DNA of 64,000 bases. Source: Sinohyriopsis cumingii (taxonomy: Eukaryota; Mollusca; Bivalvia; Unionida; Unionidae). The position numbers and the translations under genes were made by a program. The stretch lies in the NCBI GenBank assembly GCA_028554795.2, contig CM068827.1, positions 142,067,251 through 142,131,250 on the forward strand, read 5' to 3'. This document shows, piece by piece, positions 49,640 through 61,160 of this stretch (the stretch's first letter is position 1; each line of letters opens with the position of its first letter). The notes below the pieces were generated by a model. The model was not told the DNA's origin, ran no database searches, and saw only the letters and a list, made by a program, of their open reading frames with translations.

Positions 49640-50680
49640 CTGTTTTGCTAACCTTACTTTTCCTACCTCAATCTGGTTATCTCACACCAGCCGTCTCAGT
49701 CATGGTATCCATGCACTAGGGACTACTTTATCAAGGGATGCAACCACTGTTGTCTTCTGCTAATGACCTGATCGAGCTATTTTCTGATCAAACAAACACC
49801 AAAACTTTGGGAAATTTACCAAAATTGCTTTTTTTTGGAGAGAAAAAAAAATGAAAAAAATAAATGATAAAGACATTGAGAAAATGGACTACAAGCTAAG
49901 GAACATCTTGACTCTTAAAGGCAGGAGAGCAAAAAGTGTCAAATTTTACCCCATTGTGCCCCAGTTGAATCAAACATGTACCTGCAATCATTAATGACAA
50001 ATAATGCACTTACCAGTCAGAAGGAACCAGTTATCTGTCCACACATTATTCCACAAGCAGATTTCCCTGTAGCATATTCTTCCACTACTAATAGCAACAC
50101 TTGCCGTATTTCCAAGACAGAAAATATAAATTTTCCAAGAAATCATGAATTGAAAGTTCAGCACATGGTTATCCACTATGGTCTGTATTAGGAGGGTTTT
50201 TCATACCTGGGGGTAATTTTATAATCAATATTAATTACAACACCAGTATGTCATAAACTGATTCACCTCATCCAAAGAAAAGGAGAGTTATATACAATAG
50301 TGACACAGATCTCTAATTACCCAAGAATAATCCACTCATATTACATGTTACTCTTTGTTATGGCCTATACAGAGCTGTGTACACAGTATCATTTCATTAT
50401 TTACAATATAACTTTCTTAAACTGGAACTGATGAAGATAAAACATTTCTTTGTAATAAATATTAATTGTTTATTGTTAACTCATATAACATCTGTATATT
50501 AAATTTGAGAATACCTCAATACTATCAAATGTTTTATTTTGTTATTTTTTTGCTCACGTTTAAAAATTGTGTACTTCAAATAGAACGGTGACACCACAAT
50601 CCTCATTAACATATTTGTATTAATGCACCGCATGTGCAAATTTGCATGTGAACTCTATTGCACAGAAAAACAATCTATTT
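49640..50680. other. non-coding stretch, nothing recognised
   Basis: Intron sequence. ORFs on both strands overlap each other and lack family similarity. Confidence 0.5.
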
Positions 50681-50682
50681 TG

Positions 50683-50810
50683 GGGTTTGCACTGAGACAA
50701 GGAAATCCCAGTTGTAGGGTTACATTATATGTCTACCCATTTGGTAAGCCTCATGAGCAGACAAATAATGTAACCCCACAACTGGGATTTCCTTGTCTCG
50801 GTGCAAACCC
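50683..50810. repeat. long perfect-type hairpin (52-bp arms, 24-nt loop)
   Basis: The arms 50683-50734 and 50759-50810 begin gggtttgcactgagacaagg and end ccttgtctcggtgcaaaccc. I count 49 of 52 pairs. The 24-nt loop is acccatttggtaagcctcat plus gagc. It may be a foldback MITE or the source of a long-hairpin RNA. Confidence 0.9.
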
Positions 50811-51296
50811 TAGCATAGATTCTATTGATCTTTTTTGTTAGTTGCTTTCTTATCACATTACATCAATGAAATGGTGTTTTGTATCCTCACTGACTATTTT
50901 TGTCCCAGTGTAGATACTAAAATTACCTTTTTATTCTCTATCAACAGTCCATTCCTCTATCAAACTTTAATTTCGGCACAACAGATCCCTTAATTATTAT
51001 TAGTACATTTCAGCCATATCAGTGGAATGTGATTTGATACTGACGAGACCTTGCCAGAGTGCAATGCTACAGCCACCCACATTTGTTCTGCAAAATAACT
51101 CAGAATTGTTACAGGATTTCAACAAAATTTGGTATGCAGCTTGATATAGATAAAACGTCTGCTGAGCTTGTGTTTGAATCTTTGTCATCATTTAATGATA
51201 ATTTATTCATTTTTAGTTATGAACAACTTGATGATCTTTATTTATTTTAGGAACATATTGCCAGTTTTATAAGGGGCTTTTTCATGATAATCACCA

Positions 51297-52115
51297 TTAA
51301 CCCGTTACCTCATAGAGTGTTTGGCTTTTTAGCCCTTCGATATACATGTAGCAAAGTTACCCATTGCAGTGTGCTACAAATAGAACACCTGTTACCTATT
51401 CGACTCCATACACATAGGCCTGCCTGTTAACTGTTAAGCAGTGTAGTGTATGTTATGCTTAAAAGCAATATTAAGTTTTACATTTTTGGTACCCATATTA
51501 TTATGTATGGAAAGATTTAAAAGTAAAATCTGATCATAATACACATGTAGCTGTATAATTATTTTTCATGGAAGAATTTTTTATGTGCTTTAAAATCTTG
51601 AGAGAACTCATTCACCATCAAGTCAGTGAAGCCACATGACCAACCATAACTGCCATTTCTCATAACCGAAATTTACAAGTTCTTTGTCTGCTTCTACATC
51701 ACTAAATCATCTGAATTTATAAAAACTAAATGCTGCCTACATCATTATCAGAGCCTTTCCTAAGTTACTGAAGCTTTCATAGTTGTGATTCTAATTGTTA
51801 AAACTTCATAAGTACTGAATGAAATCCACGACCATCATTTTGGAGAGTGGAGAATTTGACCCAGTTACTTTAAACAGCAGATTTTCACCAAAGTATAAAA
51901 AGCGACCATGTGATCTAACATAATGGTCATTCACACCAATGAATGTAGTATCTAATAGGGGGGTTTCCCCGAAGGTGGCACTACAAAAACCATCCTCCAG
52001 ATGGCTGATATTTTTAGCAGACGTCAAATGTGAATCAGGTAGAGGTGTCCAAAGGTGCTTCGATGTGAATGGAGTAGAGGCATCCAAAGGTGCTTCATTA
52101 TCTTAATCTCATTAA
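51297..52115. mobile_element. piggyBac-like non-autonomous element, inverted copy
   Basis: TTAA then cccgttacctcatagag at 51297 matches the right end of the 11045-12250 element in inverse. The body (for example tggagagtggagaatttgac and gggtttccccgaaggtggc) matches in inverse too. The far end (gaggcatccaaaggtgcttc near 52078) has eroded terminal bases before ttaa at 52112. The internal duplication of the 11-kb copy is absent. Confidence 0.75.
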
Positions 52116-52884
52116 AATACAACTAACTAACCCTTGCTTTTCAGGATGATTATATAAAGTAGATTGAAAGTTATAGTTACATAGTTGCAATGCCCTTATA
52201 AATAGGTTTTCATATTATTCCCATCATTAACTGAGCCCAAATAGTAGTAAATAATATGAACTTTGACACCAAGTATTAGCCTAGCACAAATCAACAATGT
52301 AGTGGCACTTGATTAACAACAGTTTGTAATGGCCCTTGCATGATAAATAAGCAGACAAAATTCAGTTGTACATAGACTGATGAATAAGGCAGTCTTCCTT
52401 AAAAAGTGAGGAGGTTGATTAATATTCCACATGCATATGTTGGGAATAAAACAAAAAGTTTGTTATTGTGTTTTAATATTCTTATGTGCTTATGCCAAGA
52501 GCAACACATTTTATAAGGGTTTGCATGCAAGTATTAATTAGAATGTTGGTGAGTGCAGATATAATTAGAGGGGCATCTTTGGACACAGATCCAGACCATT
52601 TCTCTAATACAATGGCAAGTTGTTGATTTTCTATTCAGGCAACTATGACTCCAAGTGGTTCTACATATGTCTAGTCTTCTGATGCATCTTCTGTTTTTCT
52701 GGAGTATAACAGAAAGAAGGCCTTGGATGCAAATAGTGGCCTTCCTGATATGCCCCCAAGCCAGTGGTTGCTGCAAGTAATAACAGTCTTACACAAAGGA
52801 CAACAATGGATTTGTCATTTTTCAGCAAATAACTTACTGACCCAGTGCAGTATCACTATGATAACCTAAGAGTCTCTCTGGAAA

Positions 52885-53730
52885 GAGATGAGGATGTTCA
52901 GATTAATATCTGATGTTAGTTGCCACTGCCAATGCAATGAGATGGGAGTGTTCTGATTAATACCTGAAGTGAGTTACCACTGCCAATGCAATGAGATGGG
53001 AGTGTTCTGATTAATACCTGATGTGAGTTATCACTGCAAATGCAAAGAGATGAGGATGTTCAGATTAATACCTGATGTGAGTTACCACTGCCAGTGCAAT
53101 GAGATGGGAGTGTTCTGATTAATACCTGAAGCGAGTTACCACTGCCAATACAAAGAGATGAGGATATTCAGATTAATACCTGATGTGAGTTATCGCTGTC
53201 AATGCAATGAGATGGGAGTGTTCTGATCAATACCTGATGTGAGTTATCACTGCCAATGCAATGAGATGGGAGTGTTCTGATTAATACCTGATGTGAGTTA
53301 CCACTGCCAATGCAAAGAGATGAAGATGTTCAGATTAATACCTGATGTGAGTTATCACTGCCAATGCAAAGAGATGAAGATGTTCAGATTAATACCTGAT
53401 GTGAGTTACCACTGCCAATGCAATGAGATGGGAGTGTTCTGATTAATATCTGATGTGAGTTATCACTGCCAATGCAAAGAGATGAATATGTTCAGATTAA
53501 TACCTGGTGTGAGTTATCACTGCCAATGCAAAGAGATGAAGATGTTCAGATTAATACCTGATGTGAGTTATCACTGCCAATGCAATGAGATGATGTTTAG
53601 ATTAATACCTGATGTGAATTACCATTGCCAATGCAAAGAGATGATGATGTTCAGATTAATATGTGATGTGAGTTACCACTGAAATGCAAAGAGTTGCGGA
53701 TGTTCAGATTAATACCTGATGTGAGTTACC
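52885..53730. repeat. minisatellite, ~54-bp unit, about 16 copies
   Basis: The unit contains gttctgattaatacctgatg, tgagttaccactgccaatgc and a variable 'aatgagatgggagt' or 'aaagagatgaagat' part, so two unit types are interspersed. Confidence 0.95.
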
Positions 53731-53848
53731 ACTTCAAAATTTCTTTAAAAAACAAGAATCAACATTCAATCAATGCTTCCTAGTATCACCCATTAACGAC
53801 TGTCAAAAACATTTCATTAAATACTTTTCAAAATATTCTGTGTACACT

Positions 53849-53870
53849 CACACACACACACACACACACA
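53849..53870. repeat. (CA)n microsatellite
   Basis: About 11 dinucleotides, 48 bp from the DOCK exon donor at 53917. Confidence 0.95.
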
Positions 53871-53917
53871 TCATGAAATAAGAGATTTTGCTATTGTGAG
53901 TGGACAAAAAGGGATAC

Positions 53918-54059
53918 ATTGTTGGTCTTCTTCTTTCATACTCTCCTTAAGCTGGTTGTTTGGTCCGATGAATGAAGCATTGGGGTACTCCGCAGACAAA
54001 TGGTTCATTATGGTCTGGAGCTTTAGGCACTCATCTCCACGATAGATAAACATCTTGTT
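53918..54059 (-). CDS. DOCK: DOCK exon: DHR-2, FIYRG segment
   Basis: This exon is 142 nt, entering in phase 0 and leaving in phase 1 (47 codons plus one base). The acceptor is attacag|AACAAGATG and the donor is CAACAAT|gtatcc. It reads NKMFIYRGDECLKLQTI, then HLSAEYPNASF, and ends with EEDQQ and the first base of a Tyr codon. DOCK1/2/5 have KVFIYRGKEYERREDF followed by 'xxFPNAEKM' here. The divided codon is completed by the next exon to give QQYIQ, a conserved DOCK motif. The FIYRG form again points to the DOCK1/2/5 class, since DOCK3/4 have FVCRG. Confidence 0.92.
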
Positions 54060-54449
54060 CTGTAATGAAATCAATGCTAATACATGTATTTAGAGGCATG
54101 TTGAATTGGTCAATACACATTACACCAATATTACCAAGAGCTGAAAAATGACAAGCTCTATTCAAAATGATGGGTGAAAATTTACAGTGCAAGTAAAATT
54201 TTCTGATCACTGAATCAAAGGAGTGTTCAGTCAGGAATGACCAGCATTTATTCACCATGAGAAACATGTTCGGACATTAATAGCATCAATTTTGTTCGCA
54301 TAAAATCCATTATTTTAACTTAAGTTAATCTTTCAATTTTTCTGATACGGTACCCTATAATAAGCCTCTCTTTTCCTTTGCAATGTAAATAACTGCTTAT
54401 CTGCTATAACACTGGTTTCATTTACTGTTAACAAGAATCTGACTAGAAA

Positions 54450-55415
54450 GTACACAGAGTCAAGTTACACACTAGGGTCTGACTGTAGAAAGTACACAGA
54501 GTCAAATTACAGACTAGGGTCTGACTGTAGAAAGTACACAGTCAAGTTACAGACTAGGATCTGAATGTAAAAAGTGCACAGCCATGTCAGACTAGAATCT
54601 GACTGTAGAAAGTTATGAATATATAAAGTGCACATAGTCAAGTTACAGACTATAATCTGTATAAAGTGCACATAGTCAAGTTACAGACTAGAATCTGACT
54701 GTATAAAGTGCTTGCAGTCAAGTTACAGACTAGAATCTGACTGTATAAAGTGCTTACAGTCAAGTTATAGACTAGAATCTGACTGTATAAAGTGCACATA
54801 GTCAAGTTACAGACTAGAATCTGACTGTAGAAAGTGCACAGCCAAGTTACAGACTAGAATCAGACTGTATAAAGTGCACAGTCAAGTTACAGACTAGAAT
54901 CAGACTGTAGAAAGTGCACAGCCAAGTTACAGACTAGAATCAGACTGTAGAAAGTGCACAGCCAAGTTACAGACATGAATCTAACTGTATAAAGTGCACA
55001 TAGTCAAGTTACAGACTAGAATCTGACTGTATAAAGTGCACAGCCAAGTTACAGACTAGAATCTGACTGTAGAAAGTGCACAGCCAAGTTACAGACTAGA
55101 ATCAGACTGTATAAAGTGCACATAGTCAAGTTAAAGACTAGAATCAGACTGTAGAAAGTGCACAGCCAAGTTACAGACTAGAATCAGACTGTAGAAAGTG
55201 CACAGCCAAGTTACAGACTAGAATCAGACTGTAGAAAGTGCACAGACAAGTTACAGACTAGAATCAGACTGTAGAAAGTGCACATAGTCAAGTTACAGAC
55301 TAGAATCAGACTGTAGAAAGTGCACAGCCAAGTTACAGACTAGAATCTGACTGTAGAAAGTGCACATAGTCAAGTTACAGACTAGAATCAGACTGTAGAA
55401 AGTGCACAGCCAAGT
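54450..55415. repeat. minisatellite, ~40-bp unit, about 24 copies
   Basis: The unit is agactagaatctgactgtag plus aaagtgcacagccaagttac, with variants 'tataaagtgcacatagtcaag'. It lies in the intron upstream of the 53918-54059 exon. Confidence 0.95.
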
Positions 55416-55419
55416 TATG

Positions 55420-56660
55420 GGTGCATAAACACAAATGTTCAGCGAAAAAATTAGGTGTCCCCCAAATCTTGGCAAAGGTAATAAAAATTCACACATTCAT
55501 TGTACTGTAAGAATATATATGTATATTTAAAAGAAAGCCAGTTCCTATTAAATAAATAATGTATTAAACAGTGTGGAGAGTGAGTTTACTCTGGGCACAT
55601 GAAACTTTATGGCACATGCCCTGAGCTAGTGGTTCTTTAATGATTTTTCAACCCCTTGATCAAAAAGTTGCTGAAACAGTGACATGGGTATACAGTAGAA
55701 TGGACCTTTCAAATTATGCAGGAGGAAAATCATCAAACCAGACAAAACAATCTGTTGTCCAGTGAAATCAGTCACTCATTTTTCTTAATTATTAGTTTTC
55801 AAGAGTTAGTAATGTAAATCAACTCCTTAATCACTTTTCTGTTTCTATCTCTGAAAACATCTGGAAAATGAAAAGATTTTTGGCACATTTATTTCTTATG
55901 AATTTTACATATATATATCTCAGTGATCAGAGTAGTAATAATTAGAGCATTACAGGGAACTGAACCCAGGTCTAAGAGTTATAGAATCCATCACCTTGCC
56001 TGCATGGACTCACCCCTATACCCTCCAAAATTAGTGTACATACCCCATAAAAAGGATGGAATTTATCTGTTAATATAGGTATTGATCTAGTGATAACCTC
56101 TCCAAATACATAATCACTCTGGATTCTCTAACAGAAATCAGGGTATATACAAATTATATTTGAAAGTTACAAATAAAGGATAGCATTTTCCATTTTTTCC
56201 GCTGTATAGTTGCAACTTTCTGCTCCATTTAGTGTAGAGTTGCCACTATGCACTGTTTGGTGTGCAGTTGCCATTTTCAATACTGGATCAGAAATATGGT
56301 CCTCTGAGAGGAAGGAAGTTCAGCCAGTGAAATGCAAGATCATCATCTCAATAAAATGCAAGGATCTCAGTTATTACCAAACGTTTTTGTTTACGCTACA
56401 AGTCCATCTTTCAAGTCTCACCAAGATGAGACCAGGAATATGACCTCCAGTGTCAGCAAGCAACTGCTTATGGCCTGGTGGGCTAGGAACATCTTTGTTG
56501 GTACTTAAACTCATGGACTGGAGGAGAATAAGGGTTCTCATTCTTTCAATGGAATTAGAGATTAATTTGATCTTTATAAATTCATTGCTATAGCAACCAT
56601 GAAATGCATGAAAAAAGACAGTTCAAGTGACAATTAAACATTACATCAGTGAAAATGATA
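55420..56660. other. non-coding stretch, nothing recognised
   Basis: Intron. A short three-copy phrase near 56215-56275 ('agttgccactatgcactgtttggtg' type) is seen; otherwise plain. Confidence 0.5.
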
Positions 56661-56663
56661 TTA

Positions 56664-56850
56664 AATGACTTACCCTGATAAATGGAGGGATGTGAAACTT
56701 GTATTAAATTACTTACCCTGGCAAATGGAGGGATGTGAAACTCATATTAAATTACTTACCCTGACAGTTGGAGGGATGCGAAACTCGTATTAAATTACTT
56801 ACCCTGAGAATTGGAGGGATGTGAAACTCGTATTAAATTACTTACCCTGA
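56664..56850 (-). repeat. 43-bp tandem repeat carrying five copies of a splice donor
   Basis: On the plus strand, cttaccctg recurs at 56669, 56712, 56755, 56798 and 56841, exactly 43 bp apart. On the minus strand this is CAGGGTAAG. The copy at 56841 is the donor of the DOCK exon 56846-56980. Each unit also repeats an exon-end-like ccctcc...tcagg. Reading through the first donor gives 16 codons and then a stop. Confidence 0.93.
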
Positions 56851-56980
56851 CAAAAGGAGGGAAGCTCTGCCCATAGTAGGCTACTCTGTAATATGAGGGG
56901 TCCTGACGAGGGAAAAAGGTCTCTTGATCATCGGATGGAACTCCCTCCAAAATCTTGTTGTAAAATGAAGCTTGCTTTCT
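56846..56980 (-). CDS. DOCK: DOCK exon: DHR-2 with lengthened loop before YYGQ
   Basis: This exon is 135 nt, 45 codons, phase 0 to phase 0. The acceptor is attgcag|AGAAAGCAAG and the donor is GTCAGG|gtaagt. It reads RKQASFYNKILEG, then a loop rich in D, Q, P and F, then YYRVAYYGQSFPPFVR. The last part matches the DOCK1/2/5 signature YFAVGYYGQGFPxFLR; DOCK3/4 usually have FYGRKFPFFLR. The loop between ILEG and YYRV appears about 8-10 residues longer than in vertebrate DOCK1/2. The donor is unusual: the bases around it recur four more times in the intron at 43-bp steps (see the repeat at 56664-56850). Confidence 0.92.
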
Positions 56981-57429
56981 CTGCAATTGAAAGTAAGCAT
57001 CCTTGCCACTTTCAGCTTACAAAGTGCTGTGAACAACAAAGCTACCACCATACTGTACCCTTTTATATCAACAGTGTACCATACAAAAATCCATACATTA
57101 ACTGTTTTAGCTACAATGAATATCTTTTCAATGACTGTGACTAAAATATGTAGTAAAATTAATAAAAATAATACATCAAGACTCTGAACAAAGTAGGCCT
57201 AATGGAGTTATTATATATGAAAACCTATACTAAGGCTCTGAACAAAGTAGGCCTCATGGACTTTTCATAGGAGAAATCCCATATCAAGGTTCTAATACTA
57301 AAACTTATGTTTAATCTTAAACTAAATCTTGACTATTAACCTGCACTGTAATTTTAACTTATTCATCCTAGTGCATATGGTATTTCCTTTAATCCCATCA
57401 TATCTGCATTAATTAGTGTCATGCTGAAA

Positions 57430-58300
57430 TACAGCAAGAGTCCCACGAAGGGAATAATGCTCTACTGTTTGAAAAGAATTTCCAGGAATTCAAGATAAGA
57501 TTATCTCTTTGATTTAACTGCTGAGTGTTGAAACCATCTCTAATATACTTTAACAATAAAAAATATCTTCAAATTAGCTGCTATGCTGGACATACTGGGT
57601 GTCAGATTGGCACCATTGTCACTGAAGTCCAACAATGCATCATAGGATGTTTTCTGGTTGGAACCCAATGTTTATATGACTTTCCATTTTGAAGAAGAAC
57701 AATAACAAGATTTTCAAGATGACTACCTTGATGGCCATCAGACTGGCACTATTTTGATATGTGACCAACTAGACATCAAATACCTTTTGGTGAAAACACA
57801 ATGTTAATAGGACCAGCTTTCAAGGAGAAGTAGCTACAATAAAGTTTTCATATGGGAAGTGAGATTGGCACCATTTTCACTGATGGCCAGATAGCCATAA
57901 CAAGATGTCTTCAGTGAAGACCAAATGTGGATATGATAATTTATACAGAAGTAGTAATAACAAGAACTTCAAGTAGGCTTTTTAAATTTAGGATCAACAA
58001 AACTTAGACGAAGTCTATTTGTAAAAACCCTTGTTGAAATAACTAATCATTCAGAAGGGGTAGTGAGAACTTGATTTTCAAGATGGCTGCCATGGCAGCC
58101 AAACTGATGTCAGACTGACACCATTTTCATACAGGACCAACCACACATCATAAGAAGTCTTTTAGTGAAGACTCCATGTTCATAAACATGTTCAGTAGTA
58201 GCAGTGAAAACAATTTTCAAAATTGTCATTATTATTGTGGCCATGATTAATGTCAGATCAGCACAATAGTCATATATGACCAACAAGACATAAGAAGACG
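57430..58300. repeat. dispersed ~140-bp-period repeat block, copy 5
   Basis: The start resembles 48085 and 59195 (gaatttccaggaattcaaga). Units carry ttttcaagatggctgccatg, caccattttcatacaggacc and aagaagtcttttagtgaaga. Confidence 0.8.
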
Positions 58301-59189
58301 TGTGGACAAATCTGTAGTCCCCAACCCTCAACAACCAAATTTTGCTTTGAGATTAGTAAACTGTAAGGCCCTAAAGCCTCTAGAACTCCTGACTAATATT
58401 GGTTTTACCCTGCATTTCTTTTCACAAAATTTTATTAGGTCCCTGCCCTGGGGCAGTTTGCATACTCCTATGATTTCTAAAACAAAAAGCTTGGAGGATG
58501 AGGATAGAAATATGCACAAAACTTGGTCAGTTTATTCAATTTATTTCTAACCAGATTCTTTGCAGGAGATACTGAACAATGTCATCACGTCTGCATCTTA
58601 GAACAAATGGAAGCTTTCAATGGAAACAACAAGCCTCTCACTGTCTTTGTCAAGTTCCTGCAGAAATGTCCATTTTCAATAAAGGGTTGGGGTCTTTGGA
58701 CTACAGAAGGTAACCAATACATCATCTGCATTCAGTATTTTTAATTTCTGGTTCTAATACTTTCTCCCAAAAACATAAAAATAAAAAAATGGACAAAATA
58801 TGCCCTTGAATTTAAATACATATGCAGCAAATTGTTTTAAGAATTTGTTAATATATTGCACAAATTCATCAAAATAGATCTGCCCACATAAATGTGGACA
58901 CAGTGTTAGCACAGATGACAATGTCAAAGACCACTTGGTGACAAAATAGGTCGAAAATAAGAAAATTTAATAATGTTTTGTGCACTTTTTTATATCCTTA
59001 GGCATCTCATTTTAAAATTGGAAGCGGGTTGGGGGGAGCTGTAGAATTTAGTAGAGCAGTAAGAATAATCTGCTGTGCAGCATTGTGGTAAAAAGATGCA
59101 TTAGACCTTTCTATCCAGGCTCAACATTTCACTTTCATTTAATTTATAAGTTAAGATAGACTATTTCTTTTATTTATTTTTCTAAAACT

Positions 59190-60225
59190 TATACAAGTCT
59201 CTCAAAGGGACTGATGCCCTAACAACTGAAAAGGATTTCCAGGAATTCAAGAGAAAGATCATTTATTTCTTTTAGCTTCATCTTTGAAACAATCTTTGAC
59301 ATTCTTCAGTTACAACAAAAGTTTCATATTAGCTGCTGTGGAGGACATACTGGATACCAGACTGGTACCATTTTCATTAAAACCCAAACAGGCATCTTAA
59401 GAAACCTTCTTGTGGAAACCACATATTAATATGACTTCCCATTACGGAGGAACGGTGATAAAAAGAAGTTCAATACAGATGCCTTAGTGGCCATATTCAG
59501 TATCAGATCAGCACCATTCTATTGAGCACCAACCAGATACCCTAAAAGGTCTTTTGGTGAGAGCACATTGTTGACATGACCAGCCATCTAGGAAAGTAGT
59601 TATAACAAGATTTTAATTATAGGCATTGTAGCAGTCATATTAGAAGCAATATTGACACCACTAGAATCATCCCGGCATCACAAGATGTGTGAAAACCTCA
59701 TGCTCGTAAGATCATTCGTTTAGCAGAAATAGTGATAACAAGATTTTTAAGACAGCCTCTGTGGCAGGCATACTGAATGTAATGATCAGGACCCTAGCTA
59801 GACATCATAAGAATTTGTTTAGTAAAAGCCCCATGTTGATATGACCATCTATTTAGGATGAGTAGTGATAACAATATTTTCAAGATGACCTATGTTGTGT
59901 CTATACTGGACATCTGATCAATATTATTTTTATTTAGACAATACAAACATCATACAATTTTTTCTGATGGAAATTCAATCGCAATATTAATTTACATTCA
60001 AGAGAAGTAGGAATAACAAGATTTTCAAGATGGCCACTGTGGCAACCATATTGGTTCTCAGACTGGTGCTATTTTCATTTAGGAACAACTGGACATCATA
60101 AGAAGTCTTGTCATGAATACCCCATGGCAATATTACTTATCATTCAGGAAGATAAGCAATAACAAGATTTGTAAGACTGCTGCTCAGATCAGCACCATTT
60201 CATTTAGGGCCAACTAGACTATGGA
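59190..60225. repeat. dispersed ~140-bp-period repeat block, copy 6 (longest)
   Basis: It begins tctctcaaagggactgatgc and ggatttccaggaattcaaga. At least six units follow at roughly 130-145-bp spacing, with phrases such as agattttcaagatggccact and ttggttctcagactggtgct. It runs into a TG-rich array at 60226, and a family tail (ggcaaatcttcaagtagtat) follows near 60545. Confidence 0.8.
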
Positions 60226-60258
<33 letters not shown>

Positions 60259-60540
60259 GTTTTATTTAGGGCAAACTAGACTATGGGATGAATGTGTGTG
60301 TGAAGTTTCATTTAGGGCCAACTTGACTATGGAATGAATGTGTGTGTGTGAAGTTGTATTTAGGGCCAACTAGACAATGGGATGAATGTGTGTGTGAAGT
60401 GTCATTAAAAGCCAACAAGACTATGGGATGAATGTGTGTGTGAAGTTTCATTAAAAGCCAACAAGCCTATGGGATGAATGTACATGTGAAGTTTCATTTA
60501 GGGCCAACTAGACTATGGAATGAATGTGTGTGGTAAGTTT
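60226..60540. repeat. (TG)n-containing minisatellite, ~58-bp unit, about 5-6 copies
   Basis: Units contain gaatgtgtgtgtgaagtttc and atttagggccaactagacta. The array is embedded in the dispersed repeat, between its last unit and its tail. Confidence 0.88.
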
Positions 60541-60659
60541 CAAGGCAAATCTTCAAGTAGTATTGGAGGAGGAGTAGCTACCACAAACCTGTGCTAATGG
60601 ATGGATGACAGATTGGGACAATAGACCATTCCATAAGACAATCAGGTCTATCTACAACT

Positions 60660-61060
60660 AGTAGAGCTAAAAAAGAATTTCTAATGTTTGAAGCATATGT
60701 ACTTTCTGGTAGCCTTGTGCAAAAACAAATTCACAATAAGCTTTATGATATTTCAAGTACACTTTGCACTCATTTTCATCAGCTGATTGCTTTCAACAGC
60801 ACATGATTTTATTAATAGTCATCAATAATAAATGTCAATCAACTTAAATGAGAGACATGAAATTTATATTAACTTTCTCTACATTGTGCAAGTTGCTGAG
60901 CAGACAACTTTCCCATGTCTTCAAAACTTTCAATGGTGTTCCATAACTCTGGAATCTAACCAATTAGTCTTACCCAAATCGTTATGAATTATTTATTACA
61001 TTATATTCCATGCTGTATTTCTCCCTAATTCTAGTTGTGTGCATTTGCATTTGTATCTTT
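60660..61060. other. intron sequence, nothing recognised
   Basis: AT-rich intron between the dispersed repeat and the DOCK exon at 61074-61160. Confidence 0.5.
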
Positions 61061-61073
61061 GATTCAGACTTAC

Positions 61074-61160
61074 TAGTATATCACTCAGTTTCTTGTACTC
61101 AAATTTTTTTTCATAGTAGTCTGCGAGCTCCTTGCATAGAGGTATACCATACTCCCAAAC
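61074..61160 (-). CDS. DOCK: DOCK exon: DHR-2 lobe A
   Basis: This exon is 87 nt, 29 codons, phase 0 to phase 0. Its borders are tttcag|GTTTGGGAG and ATACTA|gtaagt. It reads VWEYGIPLCKELADYYEKK and then FEYKKLSDIL. DOCK proteins have a CWE/MWExxIxLCKELAxxYE segment at this point, directly after 'FDxGK', which is how the previous exon ends. The next exon opens with RKQASFYN, as in the DOCK 'LLKKQAxFYENI' stretch, so the join is supported by both phase and homology. The ORF is too short to stand out by length alone; it rests on splice sites plus family similarity. Confidence 0.9.

Noticed and set aside
58523..58744. Plus-strand ORF near a 'tttgcag' acceptor-like site
   Set aside because: The frame that follows the acceptor reads EILNNVITSAS and then stops; the longer ORF starts upstream of it and has no similarity.
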